A stretch of 64,000 nucleotides of DNA from Azospirillum sp. OGB3 (GCF_014192915.1 NZ_JACHYN010000008.1:136989-200988); one strand, 5' to 3'; counted from the first letter of the stretch, positions 16,195 through 25,657 are shown. Program-made: numbers and translations. The notes: generated by a model from the letters alone, not told the origin.

Positions 16195-18600
16195 TTGACC
16201 AGCATCGAGCAGCCATGGCCATCGGATGAGCGCGCCCGGCTCGACCGGCTGAAGAGCTACGGCGTGCTGGACACGCCGCCGGAACCGGCTTTCGACCGGC
16301 TGGCCCGGTTGGGCGCCCGCCATTTCCGCATGCCCATCGTCATGGTCAATCTGGTGGACGAGACGCGGCAATGGTCCAAGGCCGGCTATGGCCTGGAAAC
16401 GATGGTCGTCGAGCGGCGGCTGTCCTTCTGCGCCCACACCATTCTCGACGACGCGGTGCTGGTCGTGCACGACACGCGGGAGGACGACCGCTTTGCCGAC
16501 AACGAATTGGTGGCCGGGCCGCCGCATTTGCGCTTCTACGCCGGCGCGCCGCTGATCGCGCCGGATGGGCTGCGGATCGGAACCTTCTCCCTGCTCGACC
16601 ACCGGCCCCATCCGGAGTTCAGCGCGGAGGACGAGCGGGATCTGGAGGAGTTCGCCCGTCTCGCCATGCACGAGATGGAAACCCAGGCCGCCCACCGTGC
16701 CGCCCAGGCGGCGGAGACGCTGCTGCGGGACAAGAACGCCCTGCTGGAAAGCCTTCTGGAGAGCGTCACCGACCCGATCTTCGCCAAGGACCGCGAGCGT
16801 CGCTTCACCCTGGTCAATTCCGCGACCGCGCGCCTGTTCGGGCGGGCGCGGGAGGAGGTGGCGGGCCTGACCGACGAGGATCTGTTTCCGCCGGAGGAGG
16901 CTGCGCGGCTCGACGATCTGTGCGGGAGGGTGATCGCCACCGGGCGGGAAGAGACGGTCGAGGAGGAGTTGCCCTTCCCGACGGAGGAGGGCAAACGTGT
17001 TCTGATGATCAGCGTCATGCCCCTGCGCGACGCCTGGGGCGCGGCCATCGGCGTCGTCGGGGTGGCCCGCGACATCACCGCCCGCAAGCGAGCGGAGGAG
17101 GCGCTGCGGTCGAGCGAGGCACGGTTCCGCACGCTGGTGGACAACACACCGCTGCTCATGTGGATCAACCGTTCCGACGGCACGCCTGAATACTACAACG
17201 AGGAATTGCGCGCCTACACCGGCCAGGACCCGGACGCCATGTCGGCGTGGCAGGGCTTTCATCCGGATGACCGCGCCGCATACCTTGAGTTGAGGACGCG
17301 CTCGATCGCCGCCGGAACGCCCTATCAAAGCAACATCCGTATGCGGCGCGCCGACGGGGCGTGGCGCTGGCACCAGTGCCGCGTGGTGCCGGTGCGGGAA
17401 AGGGGGGCCATCGTCTCCTGGATCGGCACCGCGGTGGACATCCACGACATCCGGCGCGCCCAGCAGGCGGCGGAGGAGGCGGATCGCTCGAAGGGCCGTT
17501 TCCTGGCGGCGGCCAGCCACGACCTGCGTCAGCCCATGCAGTCGATCCTGCTGTTCGCCGGAGCGCTGGGACCGCATGTCGCCGGCGAGGCCGGGCAGCG
17601 GGCGCTCAACCGGCTCCAGCAGGGGTTGGACACGCTGAAGGATCTTCTGGACAGCCTGCTCGACGTGTCGCGCCTTGACGCCGGGGTGGTGGCCCCGCAG
17701 ATCGAGGAGTTCCCGGTCGCCGACCTGCTCGGCCCGCTGTCGGCCGCCTACGCCCCGCTGGCCGAAGCCAAGGGGCTGGACTGGCGGGTCGTGCCCTTCA
17801 CCGGCACGGTGCGCAGCGACCGTGTCCTGCTGGGGCGGATGCTGCGCAATCTGGTCGACAACGCCATCCGCTACACCGACCGGGGCCGCGTGATGGTGGA
17901 CTGCCGCCCTCAGGGCACGCGGCTGTGCGTCGAGGTGCACGACACCGGCCTGGGCATCCCACCCGACCAGCGGGAGCGGATTTTCGAGGAGTTCCACCAG
18001 ATCGGCAACCCGGAGCGCGACCGCGACCAGGGACTGGGCCTCGGCCTCGCCATCGTGCGCCGGCTGTCGCGGTTGCTCGACCACCCGGTGGATCTGGTGT
18101 CACGTCCGGACCACGGGTCGATCTTCTCGGTCAGCGTGCCGCTGGTCCGTCAGGACACGCCGCGGTCTCCAAGGGTCATCCGGAGCGAACGGGCCGATTC
18201 CATCACGGCGACCGGGGAGGGGCGGCTGGCCGTGGTCGTTGAGGACGACGCCATCGTCCTGATGGGGCTGGCGGCGATGCTCGGCGAATGGGGGTTCGAG
18301 GTGCTGTCCGCCGGGAGCACCGGCGAAGCGCTGGAGCGTCTGCGCACGGGAGCGCGGCGGCCCGACATCGTGTTGGCCGATTACCGGCTGCGCCAGGGCC
18401 GCGTCGGCACGGAGGCCATTCTGCGCATCCGCGACCTGTTCGGCGCCGACGTACCGGGCCTCATCGTCACCGGGGAGATCGGGCCGGAACCGCAGCGCGA
18501 CGCCGCGCGGCACGGTCTCGGGTTGATGCACAAGCCGGTGACGCCGCGCCTTCTCGAAGCCGCGCTTGCCCGTCATCTTGGAGCCATCGGGCCGGCTTGA
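16195..18600 (+). CDS. hybrid sensor histidine kinase (GAF-PAS-PAS-HisKA-HATPase-REC)
   Basis: This soluble kinase of about 800 residues has the following order: a GAF domain (about 25-165, FRMPIVMVNLVDETRQWSKAGYG), a PAS domain (about 185-300, SVTDPIFAKDRERRFTLVN), a second PAS (about 310-425, NTPLLMWINRSDGTPEYYNEEL), then HisKA with SHDLRQPMQS, a HATPase with N box RNLVDNAIRY and G2 LGLGLAI, and a C-terminal receiver (about 680-800) with EDD and the phosphoacceptor in DIVLADYRL. No membrane helix is visible, so it senses a cytoplasmic cue. TTG 16195 has AAGGGG at good spacing; GTG 16189 is an alternative but too near that site. No cognate output regulator is adjacent. Confidence 0.88.
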   Translation: MTSIEQPWPSDERARLDRLKSYGVLDTPPEPAFDRLARLGARHFRMPIVMVNLVDETRQWSKAGYGLETMVVERRLSFCAHTILDDAVLVVHDTREDDRFADNELVAGPPHLRFYAGAPLIAPDGLRIGTFSLLDHRPHPEFSAEDERDLEEFARLAMHEMETQAAHRAAQAAETLLRDKNALLESLLESVTDPIFAKDRERRFTLVNSATARLFGRAREEVAGLTDEDLFPPEEAARLDDLCGRVIATGREETVEEELPFPTEEGKRVLMISVMPLRDAWGAAIGVVGVARDITARKRAEEALRSSEARFRTLVDNTPLLMWINRSDGTPEYYNEELRAYTGQDPDAMSAWQGFHPDDRAAYLELRTRSIAAGTPYQSNIRMRRADGAWRWHQCRVVPVRERGAIVSWIGTAVDIHDIRRAQQAAEEADRSKGRFLAAASHDLRQPMQSILLFAGALGPHVAGEAGQRALNRLQQGLDTLKDLLDSLLDVSRLDAGVVAPQIEEFPVADLLGPLSAAYAPLAEAKGLDWRVVPFTGTVRSDRVLLGRMLRNLVDNAIRYTDRGRVMVDCRPQGTRLCVEVHDTGLGIPPDQRERIFEEFHQIGNPERDRDQGLGLGLAIVRRLSRLLDHPVDLVSRPDHGSIFSVSVPLVRQDTPRSPRVIRSERADSITATGEGRLAVVVEDDAIVLMGLAAMLGEWGFEVLSAGSTGEALERLRTGARRPDIVLADYRLRQGRVGTEAILRIRDLFGADVPGLIVTGEIGPEPQRDAARHGLGLMHKPVTPRLLEAALARHLGAIGPA

Positions 18601-18665
18601 GCGTTGCTATCACCAGCGGCGCCGATGGCGCCGCACCCTGCGAGGGTTATGGAGGAGACAACAGC

Positions 18666-19160
18666 GTGCCACCCCTGTCGAAAGGTCTTGCCATGGTCAC
18701 CGTCGCGGCGGCGCTGGCCGGCTGCCAGTTCCCCGGCTTCCCGTCGCCGCAGCAGACGGCCACCCTGCCGCCCCCGACCGTCCCGAAGCCGCCGCCCGAG
18801 GAGCGCGGGATCTGGATCGTCGGCAGCCCGTCCATGCGGGGGGCGGTCGGCACCGCGGCCAGCCGCTTCAACAGCACGCCCGACACCCAGCCGCGCCTCG
18901 TCGCCGAGGGCACCAACAACGGATTCCGCAGCTTCTGCGCCGGGGTGGGTTTGGAGCATCCCGACATGGTGGTCTCCGATCGCCGCATCGGGGCGGAGGA
19001 GCAGAAGCGCTGCCGGGCCAAGGGCATCACCATGATGGAGTACGAGCTTGGCCCCAAGCAGTTCGTCTACGTCAAGGACGCCCACATGATGACCATCCCC
19101 GGCGTGCGCGACTTCACGGACAGCTGGGGCGTGAAGGGCAAGCCGGTGCGCGGCGCCTGA
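18666..19160 (+). CDS. short PstS-like lipoprotein
   Basis: GTG 18666 follows GGAGGAG at eight bases and gives 164 residues. The N-terminus carries a lipobox (ALAGC). The mature protein resembles the first lobe of phosphate-binding PstS: GSPSMRGAVGTAASRFN, EGTNNGFRSFCAGVG, PDMVVSDRRIGAEEQKRC. It stops after about 150 residues, whereas PstS is about twice as long. It therefore cannot be a normal two-lobed transporter binding protein, and no pst permease genes are nearby. It may be a stand-alone ligand binder or a partner of the kinase just upstream; that link is only positional. Confidence 0.65.
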   Translation: MPPLSKGLAMVTVAAALAGCQFPGFPSPQQTATLPPPTVPKPPPEERGIWIVGSPSMRGAVGTAASRFNSTPDTQPRLVAEGTNNGFRSFCAGVGLEHPDMVVSDRRIGAEEQKRCRAKGITMMEYELGPKQFVYVKDAHMMTIPGVRDFTDSWGVKGKPVRGA

Positions 19161-19604
19161 TCAGCGGCCGGCAGCGGCGTCGGCGGCCTGCTTGCGGAAG
19201 AAATCCACCCCCATCTGGATGCTGCGTCCGATGTTGGCCGCGCGGTCCTCGAAGAAGGCGGCGGCCTCGGGCGTGCAGACCTCGGCCGTCGTCTCGCGGA
19301 ACAGCGCCAGCCAGCGCTCGAAATGCGCCGGCCCGATGTCGAAACGGACATGGGCGGGCAGGGGGCGCCCGTCGTAGCGGTGGGTCAGCAGGGCGACCGA
19401 GGACCAGAAGTCGATCATCTTCAGAAGATGCGGCTCCCAGTCGGTGATCGCCGCGCCGAACACCGGGCCGAGCAGGGCGTCGTCGCGGATCTTGCCGTAG
19501 AAGGTGCGGACAAGGGCGTCGATCATCGCCTCGTCGATGCCGGTCTTGGCGACCCGCTCGGCGATGGTGGCGGACTGGGGGGTGGGAACGGCGGTCTGGT
19601 CCAA
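19161..19604 (-). CDS. group III truncated haemoglobin
   Basis: The compact globin has about 147 residues if TTG 19604 is used, which has an AGGA ribosome site; an in-frame GTG at 19676 would add a 24-residue leader. Motifs are typical of group III 2-on-2 globins: TFYGKIRDDALLGPVF, KMIDFWSSVALLTHRYDGRPLPAHV with the proximal His region, and FERWLALFRETTAEV. Such proteins bind O2, NO or peroxide and are linked to microaerobic or nitrosative stress. It is on the same strand as, and 144 bp beyond, the lactate operon, from which a strong hairpin separates it. It overlaps nothing on its right but ends one base from the PstS-like stop. Confidence 0.82.
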   Translation of the reverse strand: MDQTAVPTPQSATIAERVAKTGIDEAMIDALVRTFYGKIRDDALLGPVFGAAITDWEPHLLKMIDFWSSVALLTHRYDGRPLPAHVRFDIGPAHFERWLALFRETTAEVCTPEAAAFFEDRAANIGRSIQMGVDFFRKQAADAAAGR

Positions 19605-19695
19605 GGCGGTGGGGTCCTGAAAAACATGAGGCGAACAAGACCCCGCACTATACCCGTCCCGGCGGCACACCGCCACCCGTGCGGGGCTTTAAATT

Positions 19696-19718
19696 CCCTC
19701 TCCCCGGAGGGGAGAGGG
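19696..19718. terminator. perfect 10-bp hairpin downstream of lutC
   Basis: Arms CCCTCTCCCC and GGGGAGAGGG enclose a GGA loop. It lies 30 bases after the lutC stop on that strand and could terminate the lactate operon. The same stem with loop AGA recurs at 39902-39924, so it is also one member of a dispersed repeat. Confidence 0.55.
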
Positions 19719-19748
19719 TCATGAACGTCAAACGCGCTTTCCGCGCCC

Positions 19749-20420
19749 TTACCGGACGATAACCACCACCAGCCGCTTCGGCCCGTGGACGCCGTAGGCC
19801 AGCGTCTGCTCGATGTCCGCCGTTTTCGACGGGCCGGAGATCAGCAGGGCGTTGGTCGGCATGCCGTCGGCCCAGCGGTTCTCGGTCATCGCCTGCCAGA
19901 AGGTGTCGTACAGCGCGTCGGCGCGCAGCAGCGCCAAATGCATGTGCGGCACCAGCGACATCAGCCGCGGCTCCTCCGGCGTCGGCCAGACGATCAGGCT
20001 GCCGGTGTCGGCGATGGCGCCCAGCGTTGTGGTGATGCCGGCGTCGATGCCGTCGAACAGCCGTTCCTTGAAGGTCTCGACCCGGTCGGCGTAGGGGATC
20101 AGCTCCGGCCCGCCCGCCATCCCGGACGCCGCCCATTCGGTCGACAGGCGCGCTCCGGCCTCGGTTGCCGGGCCGAACAGCAGGTTGCGGGTGCCCTGCG
20201 CCTTCAGGAAGGCCTGGACGTCGGCGGGCCAGTCGGCCTCCGTCGTCTCCAGGAATTCCGTGTGGACGGCCTCCATCATGCGCTTGATGCGCTCCAGCCG
20301 CTCCGCGCCGTCCCAGCGCTTGTTGCGCAGGACGGCGAAGTCGGACTCCGGCGGGGTCAGCGGGTGGGCGTCGCGCCCGGCGCGCAGCTTGCCCAGGATC
20401 GCGTTTCTGGACTCAGACAT
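19749..20420 (-). CDS. lutC: lactate utilization protein LutC (LUD domain)
   Basis: The 223-residue LUD/DUF162-type protein is the third subunit of the L-lactate oxidising LutABC complex, which converts L-lactate to pyruvate at the membrane. The N-terminal helix (MSESRNAILGKLRAG) and the conserved GITTTLGAIADTGSLIV and ALLISGPSKTADIEQTLAYGVHGPK segments are typical, including the DIE region near the C-terminus. Its start overlaps the lutB stop by 8 bp, indicating translational coupling. It is the last gene of the operon and is followed by a hairpin. Cofactor chemistry of LutC remains poorly defined in the literature. Confidence 0.93.
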   Translation of the reverse strand: MSESRNAILGKLRAGRDAHPLTPPESDFAVLRNKRWDGAERLERIKRMMEAVHTEFLETTEADWPADVQAFLKAQGTRNLLFGPATEAGARLSTEWAASGMAGGPELIPYADRVETFKERLFDGIDAGITTTLGAIADTGSLIVWPTPEEPRLMSLVPHMHLALLRADALYDTFWQAMTENRWADGMPTNALLISGPSKTADIEQTLAYGVHGPKRLVVVIVR

Positions 20421-21837
20421 CGGGAATCCCCTTCTCGCGGGCGAGGGCGTGGAGCGTGCGGTTGGCGAAGCGCGGCTTGGCCCGCACGTTCGTCCACTCC
20501 TTCAGCAGCGGCAGGCTGGCGGGAGCGGCGTTGCCCAGCTTGGCCAGCAGCGCCGTCGCGAACTGGTAGGCGAGCGGCGAGGCGTAGGTCATCGACCAGC
20601 CCTTCCACACCATAGCCTCCGCCTTGCTGGCGTGCGAGCCGGCGCCCCGCACCGCGTCGCCGGGATGAACAGCCTCCGACCTCAGGCGGCCCATGATCTC
20701 GACGATGGGGATCTTGACCGGGCAGATCTCGACGCAGGCGTTGCACATGGTGCAGGCGTGGGGCAGTTCGCCCCGCTTCTCCAGCCCTTCGACCTGCGGC
20801 ATCAGGATCGAGCCGATCGGGCCGGGATAGGGCGCCTGATAGGCGTGGCCGCCGACCTTGGTGTAGACCGGACAGTGGTTCATGCAGGCGCCGCAGCGGA
20901 TGCAGCGCAGCGTGTTGCGAAGCTCCTCGTCGGCGTAGATGCCCGACCGCCCGTTGTCGAGGATCACCAGATGGATCTCGTTCGGGCCGTCCTTCTCGCC
21001 CTCCTTGCGGGGGCTGGAGATCATGTTGACGTAGGTGGTGATCGGCTGGGCGGTGGCGGAGCGGGTCAGCAGGCTGATGACCGGCGGCACGTCCTCCAGC
21101 TTCTCCACGACCTTTTCCAGGCCCATGACGGCGATGTGGACGGGCGGCACCGTTGTGCTCATCCGCCCGTTGCCCTCGTTCTCCACCAGGCAGAGCGTGC
21201 CGGTCTCCGCCACCGCCATGTTGACGCCGGAGATGCCGACGTCGGCGGTCGCGAACTTCTTGCGCAGGACGCGGCGGGCGAGGTCGGTGAGCTGGGCCAC
21301 GTCCTCGGTGTATTCCGCTTCCTTGATCTTCTGCTTGAACAGATGGGCGATCTGCTTGGTGTTCATGTGGATCGCCGGCATGATGATGTGCGAGGGCATC
21401 GCTTCATCAAGCTGGACGATATATTCGCCGAGGTCGCTTTCCAGGCTCTCGATGCCGTGCTTTTCCAGGAAGGCGTTGAGGTGCATCTCCTCCGACACCA
21501 TCGACTTGCCCTTGACCACCAGCTTGGCGTTCACGCGCTGCATGATGGACAGGACGATGGCGTTGGCCTCGTCAGTGGTGGACGCCCAATGGACTTGGAT
21601 GCCGTTCTTCGTGCAGTTGGCTTCCAGCTTCTCCAGCAGTTCCGGCAGCTTGGACAGGGCGCGCAGGCGGACCGAGGCGCCGAGCGTCCGCACCCCGTTC
21701 CACTCGGCGGTGTCGGCGAACTGCACGGCACGCTTGGACATCAGCCCGTCCATGGCGCGGCGGAAGTTGCCGCGGAGCTGCTGGTCCTGGAGCGCCGCGC
21801 TGGAGGCTTTCGCGAAGTTGATGCTGGTTTCACCCAT
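20413..21837 (-). CDS. lutB: lactate utilization iron-sulfur protein LutB
   Basis: The 474-residue protein has an N-terminal LUD domain with GVSGVNMAVAETGTL-type residues (seen as VGISGVNMAVAETGTLCLVE). Two 4Fe-4S clusters of the ferredoxin type follow near residues 305-370: CIRCGACMNHCPVY and CTMCNACVEICPVKIP. The C-terminal extension is the usual LutB tail. It passes electrons from L-lactate oxidation toward the quinone pool together with LutA and LutC. It overlaps lutA and lutC by 8 bp on each side, so the three are made as a coupled block. Length matches the family. Confidence 0.94.
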   Translation of the reverse strand: MGETSINFAKASSAALQDQQLRGNFRRAMDGLMSKRAVQFADTAEWNGVRTLGASVRLRALSKLPELLEKLEANCTKNGIQVHWASTTDEANAIVLSIMQRVNAKLVVKGKSMVSEEMHLNAFLEKHGIESLESDLGEYIVQLDEAMPSHIIMPAIHMNTKQIAHLFKQKIKEAEYTEDVAQLTDLARRVLRKKFATADVGISGVNMAVAETGTLCLVENEGNGRMSTTVPPVHIAVMGLEKVVEKLEDVPPVISLLTRSATAQPITTYVNMISSPRKEGEKDGPNEIHLVILDNGRSGIYADEELRNTLRCIRCGACMNHCPVYTKVGGHAYQAPYPGPIGSILMPQVEGLEKRGELPHACTMCNACVEICPVKIPIVEIMGRLRSEAVHPGDAVRGAGSHASKAEAMVWKGWSMTYASPLAYQFATALLAKLGNAAPASLPLLKEWTNVRAKPRFANRTLHALAREKGIPDV

Positions 21838-22600
21838 GGGTGCGCTCCTTCAGGAACTGGGCGATATGGACGCCGCGGACCGGCTTCTTGCCCCCCTCCA
21901 GCGCGCCGGAGATGTTCATCAGGCAGCCGCAGTCGCCGGACACCACGGCCTTGGCCCCGGTGTTCTCGATGTCCGCCACCTTGTCGCCGACCATGGCGGC
22001 GGAAATCTCCGGATGGCGCACGGCGAAGGTGCCGCCGAAACCGCAGCATTCCTTCTCCCGCTGCAACTCGACCAGCTCGACGTTGGCGAGCTGGCGCAGC
22101 AGGGCCTTCGGCTCGTCGGTCACGCCCATCTCGCGCTGGGCGTGGCAGGAGGCGTGCCACGTGATCTTCACCGGCGGCCCCTGGTCCTCGAACTTCACCT
22201 TGAGAACCTGGACGAGGAACTGGGTCAGCTCCCACACGCGGGACGCCACCTGACGGGCGCGGGCCTCGTCCGGCTCGCCCTTGAACAGGTCGGGCCAGTG
22301 CTTGCTCATCATGCCGGCGCAGGAGCCCGACGGCACGACGATGGGCCAGTCGCCGGGGAAATAGTCGAGTTGTGCGCGGGCGACCTTCAGCGCCTCCTCC
22401 CGGTAGCCGGAGTTGTAGGCGGGCTGGCCGCAGCAGCTCTGCCCTTGCGGGAAAACGACGCGGACGCCCTGCGCCTTCAGCAGCTCCATGCCGGCCATGC
22501 CGGCTTCCGGATAGAACAGATCGACCAGACAGGTGCCGAAGAAGTAAACGCTTTCAGGCCGCTCGATGTCGGGGCGGCTCGTGGTGCCGTCGTGGCTCAT
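21830..22600 (-). CDS. lutA: lactate utilization Fe-S oxidoreductase LutA
   Basis: From ATG 22600 (GGAGG seven bases upstream) the protein has 256 residues, the usual LutA size. Two CCG-type cysteine-rich motifs are visible: QGQSCCGQPAYNSG near residue 55 and KECCGFGGTFAVRHPE near 190, with further single Cys residues (FFGTCLVDLFYPE, WHASCHAQRE). These bind Fe-S clusters in heterodisulfide reductase-like and glycolate oxidase-like subunits. The gene begins 19 bp after the D-lactate dehydrogenase stop, so both lactate isomers are handled by one transcription unit. Confidence 0.93.
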   Translation of the reverse strand: MSHDGTTSRPDIERPESVYFFGTCLVDLFYPEAGMAGMELLKAQGVRVVFPQGQSCCGQPAYNSGYREEALKVARAQLDYFPGDWPIVVPSGSCAGMMSKHWPDLFKGEPDEARARQVASRVWELTQFLVQVLKVKFEDQGPPVKITWHASCHAQREMGVTDEPKALLRQLANVELVELQREKECCGFGGTFAVRHPEISAAMVGDKVADIENTGAKAVVSGDCGCLMNISGALEGGKKPVRGVHIAQFLKERTHG

Positions 22601-22619
22601 GATTTTCCTCCCTCCCGCC

Positions 22620-25493
22620 TCAGAACGCGGGTTCCGACGCGCGCGTGGAAGCCGTGGCGGGCGCCTTCGGCGTCGAGCAGGCATCGACCAGATAGACGAT
22701 GGAACGGTACGGCAGGCCGGAGTGGTCGGACAGGCCGATTTCGCAGGTCCGGCTGTTCGAATAGCCGGCCTTGGCCCCGGCGGGGATGTCCTTGGACAGG
22801 TGGCGCAGGGCGTGGGCGTTCAGCTCCGGCGTGGTGAAGCCCTTGTCGCCGGCGAAGCCGCAGCAGCCGACATCCTCCGGCACCACCACCTGGGTGGCGC
22901 AGGCGGCGGCCACCGCCTTCATCTTGCCGTCCAGCCCCATGCGGCGGGTGGAGCAGGTCAGGTGCAGCACCACCGGCTCCGTCTGCTTGGTGAAGGTCAG
23001 GCGGTCCAGCAGATGGTCGTGGATGAACTCCACCAGATCGAGGACCTGGAGCCCGGCGTCCTTCAGATGCTTCTTCAGCCGGAAGGAGCAGGGGCTGGTG
23101 TCGAGAACCACCGGGGCGCTGCCGTTGGCGCTGGCCGCCCAGATGGCGCGGACCATCTCCTCCGCCTTGGCGTCGGCCTGGGCGGCGAGGCCCTTGCTCT
23201 CCAGCGGCATGCCGCAGCACAGCGAAGCCAGCTGCTCGGGATAGGCGACACGGTAGCCGGCCTTCTGGAACAGCGCCTCCACCTTCACCGGCAGCGGGGT
23301 CTTTTCCGGATCGCTGGCGGCCGGCCCCATGCTGCGGCTGGTGCAGCTCGGCACATAGACCACGGTCGGCGCGTCGGCTGGGCCCTTCGGCTGGGCCGGC
23401 GGGGTGAAATCGGTCGGGGTGGGCAGGGCGCGCGGCAGGTGCGGCAGGCGCCGGCCGGTGACGGTGCGCAGCCCCTCGAACAGCGAATTGGCCGTGCCGT
23501 CGCCGAGCGTCCGCTTGGCCAGGTCGGCCAGCTTCAGCCCGGCGCGTGCGACCGAGAGCGCACCGGAGGTGTGGTCGGCGACGTAGCTGCCGAAACCCTT
23601 GGCTACCGCCCCGCGACGGTCGCCGCGCAGCGCCTTGATGAGCAGCCCCGTCTCGATCCCCACCGGGCAGGCGGTGGAACAGAGCCCGCAGGCCGCGCAG
23701 GTGTCGATGCCCTGGTAGTCGTAGGCGTCGTGCAGGGCGCCGAGCCGAGCGGCGTCGGCACCGGTGGCCTCCAGCCGGGAAATCTCGCGCCAGCCGACGA
23801 TGCGCTGGCGGGGGGAGAGCGTCATCTTGTGCGACGGGCAGGTCGGCTCGCAGAAGCCGCACTCGATGCAGGTGTCCACCAGCGGATGGGCGGCGGGCAT
23901 CGCCTTCAGGTTCTTGAGATGCGCCTCCGGGTCGTCGTTCAGGATGACGCCGGGGTTCAGCAGGCCCTGCGGGTCGAGCAGCGCCTTGATTTCCTTCATC
24001 AGGCCATAGGCCTGCGGACCCCACTCCATCTCCACGAAGGGCGCCATGTTGCGGCCCGTGCCGTGCTCCGCCTTCAGCGAGCCGTCATACTTGCGCACCA
24101 CCTGATCGCACACCGCATCCATGAAGCGGCGGTAGCGGTCGACCTCCTCGTCGGTGTCGAAGGCCTGGGTGAAGACGAAGTGCAGGTTCCCTTCCAGGGC
24201 ATGGCCGAAGATGATCGCCTCGGTGTAGCCGAACTTGAGGAACATCGCCTGAAGCTCGACCGTCGCCTCGGCCAGCCGGTCGAGCGGGTAGGCCACGTCC
24301 TCGATGATGACGGTGGTGCCGACCTTGCGCATGGCGCCGACCGCCGGGAACAGGCCCTTGCGGATCTTCCAGTAGCTTTCGCCCAGCTTGGCGTCGGTGG
24401 TGAAGGTCGGCGGGAACAGGGTGTGGGTCTGGGCGATCACCGCGCTGACCGCGGCGATGTTGGCGTCGAGCGCCGCCGCGTCCTCGCCGCGGATTTCCAC
24501 CAGCAGGGCGGAGGCGTCCGGCCCCAGCCCGCCGATGAAGTCCGGCATGCCCGGCTTGCCCTCGACCGAGCGCAGCGAGGCGCGGTCCATCAGCTCCACC
24601 GCCGAGACCGGCGTCGGCTTCATCAGAGCGACGGCGCGGCAGGCCTCTCCGATGTCCGGGTACATCAGCAGGGCGTTCGCCTTGTGGGCGTGTTCCGGCA
24701 CCGTGTTGTAGGTGATCTCGGACAGGAAGCCGAGCGTGCCCTCCGACCCGATCATCAGGTGCTGGAGGATCTCGATCGGCTCCTCGAAGTCCACCAGGGC
24801 GTTCAGGCTGTAGCCGGTGGTGTTCTTGATGCGGAACTTGTTGCGGATGCGCTCCGCCAGCTTCTCGTCGGCGCGGGTGCGGGCGGACAGATCGGACAGG
24901 CCGGCCAGCAGGGCGCCGTGGCTGGCGGCGAAGGCGTCGCGGCTGGCCGCGTCGCCGGTGTCCAGCAGCGTGCCGTCGGCCAGCACCAGCCGCATGGAGG
25001 CCAGCGTGCGGTAGCTGTTCTGCGCGGTGCCGCAGCACATGCCGCTGGCGTTGTTGGCCGCAATGCCGCCGATCTTGGCGGTGGCGATGGAAGCGGGGTC
25101 CGGGCCGATCTTGCGCCCGAAGGGGGCCAGCTTGCGGTTCGCCTCCGCCCCGATGACGCCGGGCTGGAGGGTCACCGTCGCGGCACCCGGCGGGATGGTG
25201 CAGCCGCGCCAGCTGTCGCCCAGCAGGACCAAGACGGAGTCGGTGACCGCCTGGCCCGACAGGCTGGTGCCGGCGGCGCGGAAGGTCACCGGGGTCTTCA
25301 GCTCCCGGCAGAGGTTGAGCAGCCGCACCACCTCGCCCTCGGCCTCGACGATGGCGACGATCTTCGGGATCAGGCGGTAGAAGCTGCCGTCGGTCCCGTA
25401 GGCCAGCGTGCGCAGCGGGTCGGTGACGAGGCGTTCGTCCGGCATGAACTCCCGGAGGGCCGCGTGCAGGCGGTCATAGGGCGCGGGCAGCAT
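22620..25493 (-). CDS. dld: D-lactate dehydrogenase, FAD/Fe-S type (Dld-II like)
   Basis: The 957-residue fusion has an FAD-binding type 4 domain (about 40-220; FRAAGTSLSGQAV, IGGIAANNASGMCCGT), an FAD-oxidase C-terminal domain (about 250-520; FGHALEGNLHFVF, KAEHGTGRNMAP), two 4Fe-4S motifs (CIECGFCEPTCPSHKM and CAACGLCSTACPVGIE) and a C-terminal pair of CCG domains (LCCGMPLESKG, GCCGFAGDKGF). This matches the respiratory D-lactate dehydrogenase of the Dld-II kind, which feeds electrons to quinone. ATG 25493 has GGAGG about 12 bases upstream; the frame is open to 25736 but that part looks non-coding. First gene of the dld-lutABC unit; a glycolate-type substrate is a less likely alternative. 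Confidence 0.88.
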   Translation of the reverse strand: MLPAPYDRLHAALREFMPDERLVTDPLRTLAYGTDGSFYRLIPKIVAIVEAEGEVVRLLNLCRELKTPVTFRAAGTSLSGQAVTDSVLVLLGDSWRGCTIPPGAATVTLQPGVIGAEANRKLAPFGRKIGPDPASIATAKIGGIAANNASGMCCGTAQNSYRTLASMRLVLADGTLLDTGDAASRDAFAASHGALLAGLSDLSARTRADEKLAERIRNKFRIKNTTGYSLNALVDFEEPIEILQHLMIGSEGTLGFLSEITYNTVPEHAHKANALLMYPDIGEACRAVALMKPTPVSAVELMDRASLRSVEGKPGMPDFIGGLGPDASALLVEIRGEDAAALDANIAAVSAVIAQTHTLFPPTFTTDAKLGESYWKIRKGLFPAVGAMRKVGTTVIIEDVAYPLDRLAEATVELQAMFLKFGYTEAIIFGHALEGNLHFVFTQAFDTDEEVDRYRRFMDAVCDQVVRKYDGSLKAEHGTGRNMAPFVEMEWGPQAYGLMKEIKALLDPQGLLNPGVILNDDPEAHLKNLKAMPAAHPLVDTCIECGFCEPTCPSHKMTLSPRQRIVGWREISRLEATGADAARLGALHDAYDYQGIDTCAACGLCSTACPVGIETGLLIKALRGDRRGAVAKGFGSYVADHTSGALSVARAGLKLADLAKRTLGDGTANSLFEGLRTVTGRRLPHLPRALPTPTDFTPPAQPKGPADAPTVVYVPSCTSRSMGPAASDPEKTPLPVKVEALFQKAGYRVAYPEQLASLCCGMPLESKGLAAQADAKAEEMVRAIWAASANGSAPVVLDTSPCSFRLKKHLKDAGLQVLDLVEFIHDHLLDRLTFTKQTEPVVLHLTCSTRRMGLDGKMKAVAAACATQVVVPEDVGCCGFAGDKGFTTPELNAHALRHLSKDIPAGAKAGYSNSRTCEIGLSDHSGLPYRSIVYLVDACSTPKAPATASTRASEPAF

Positions 25494-25657
25494 CGGTTCT
25501 CGGGGCCTCCGGATCTGGGACCGCGCGACGACTCCTCCGTGATCGCCGGTCCGGGTTGCGGGTGCTGGGGCGAGGTTTGTTTCCGCCCGCCGGGCGGACG
25601 GCTTGTTGTGTGCCACAGTCAGTACGTCGGATAATCGATTTGCTGGGTGGCCGCAAT

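Noticed and set aside
25601..25615. Possible sigma-54 promoter (TGGCAC and GC with GG-N10-GC spacing) before dld
   Set aside because: The -12 element is AAGC rather than TTGC, and no activator gene is nearby; chance match is likely.
22566..25634. 1022-aa plus-strand ORF opposite the D-lactate dehydrogenase gene
   Set aside because: Antisense shadow; the minus strand encodes a complete FAD/Fe-S enzyme with all motifs.
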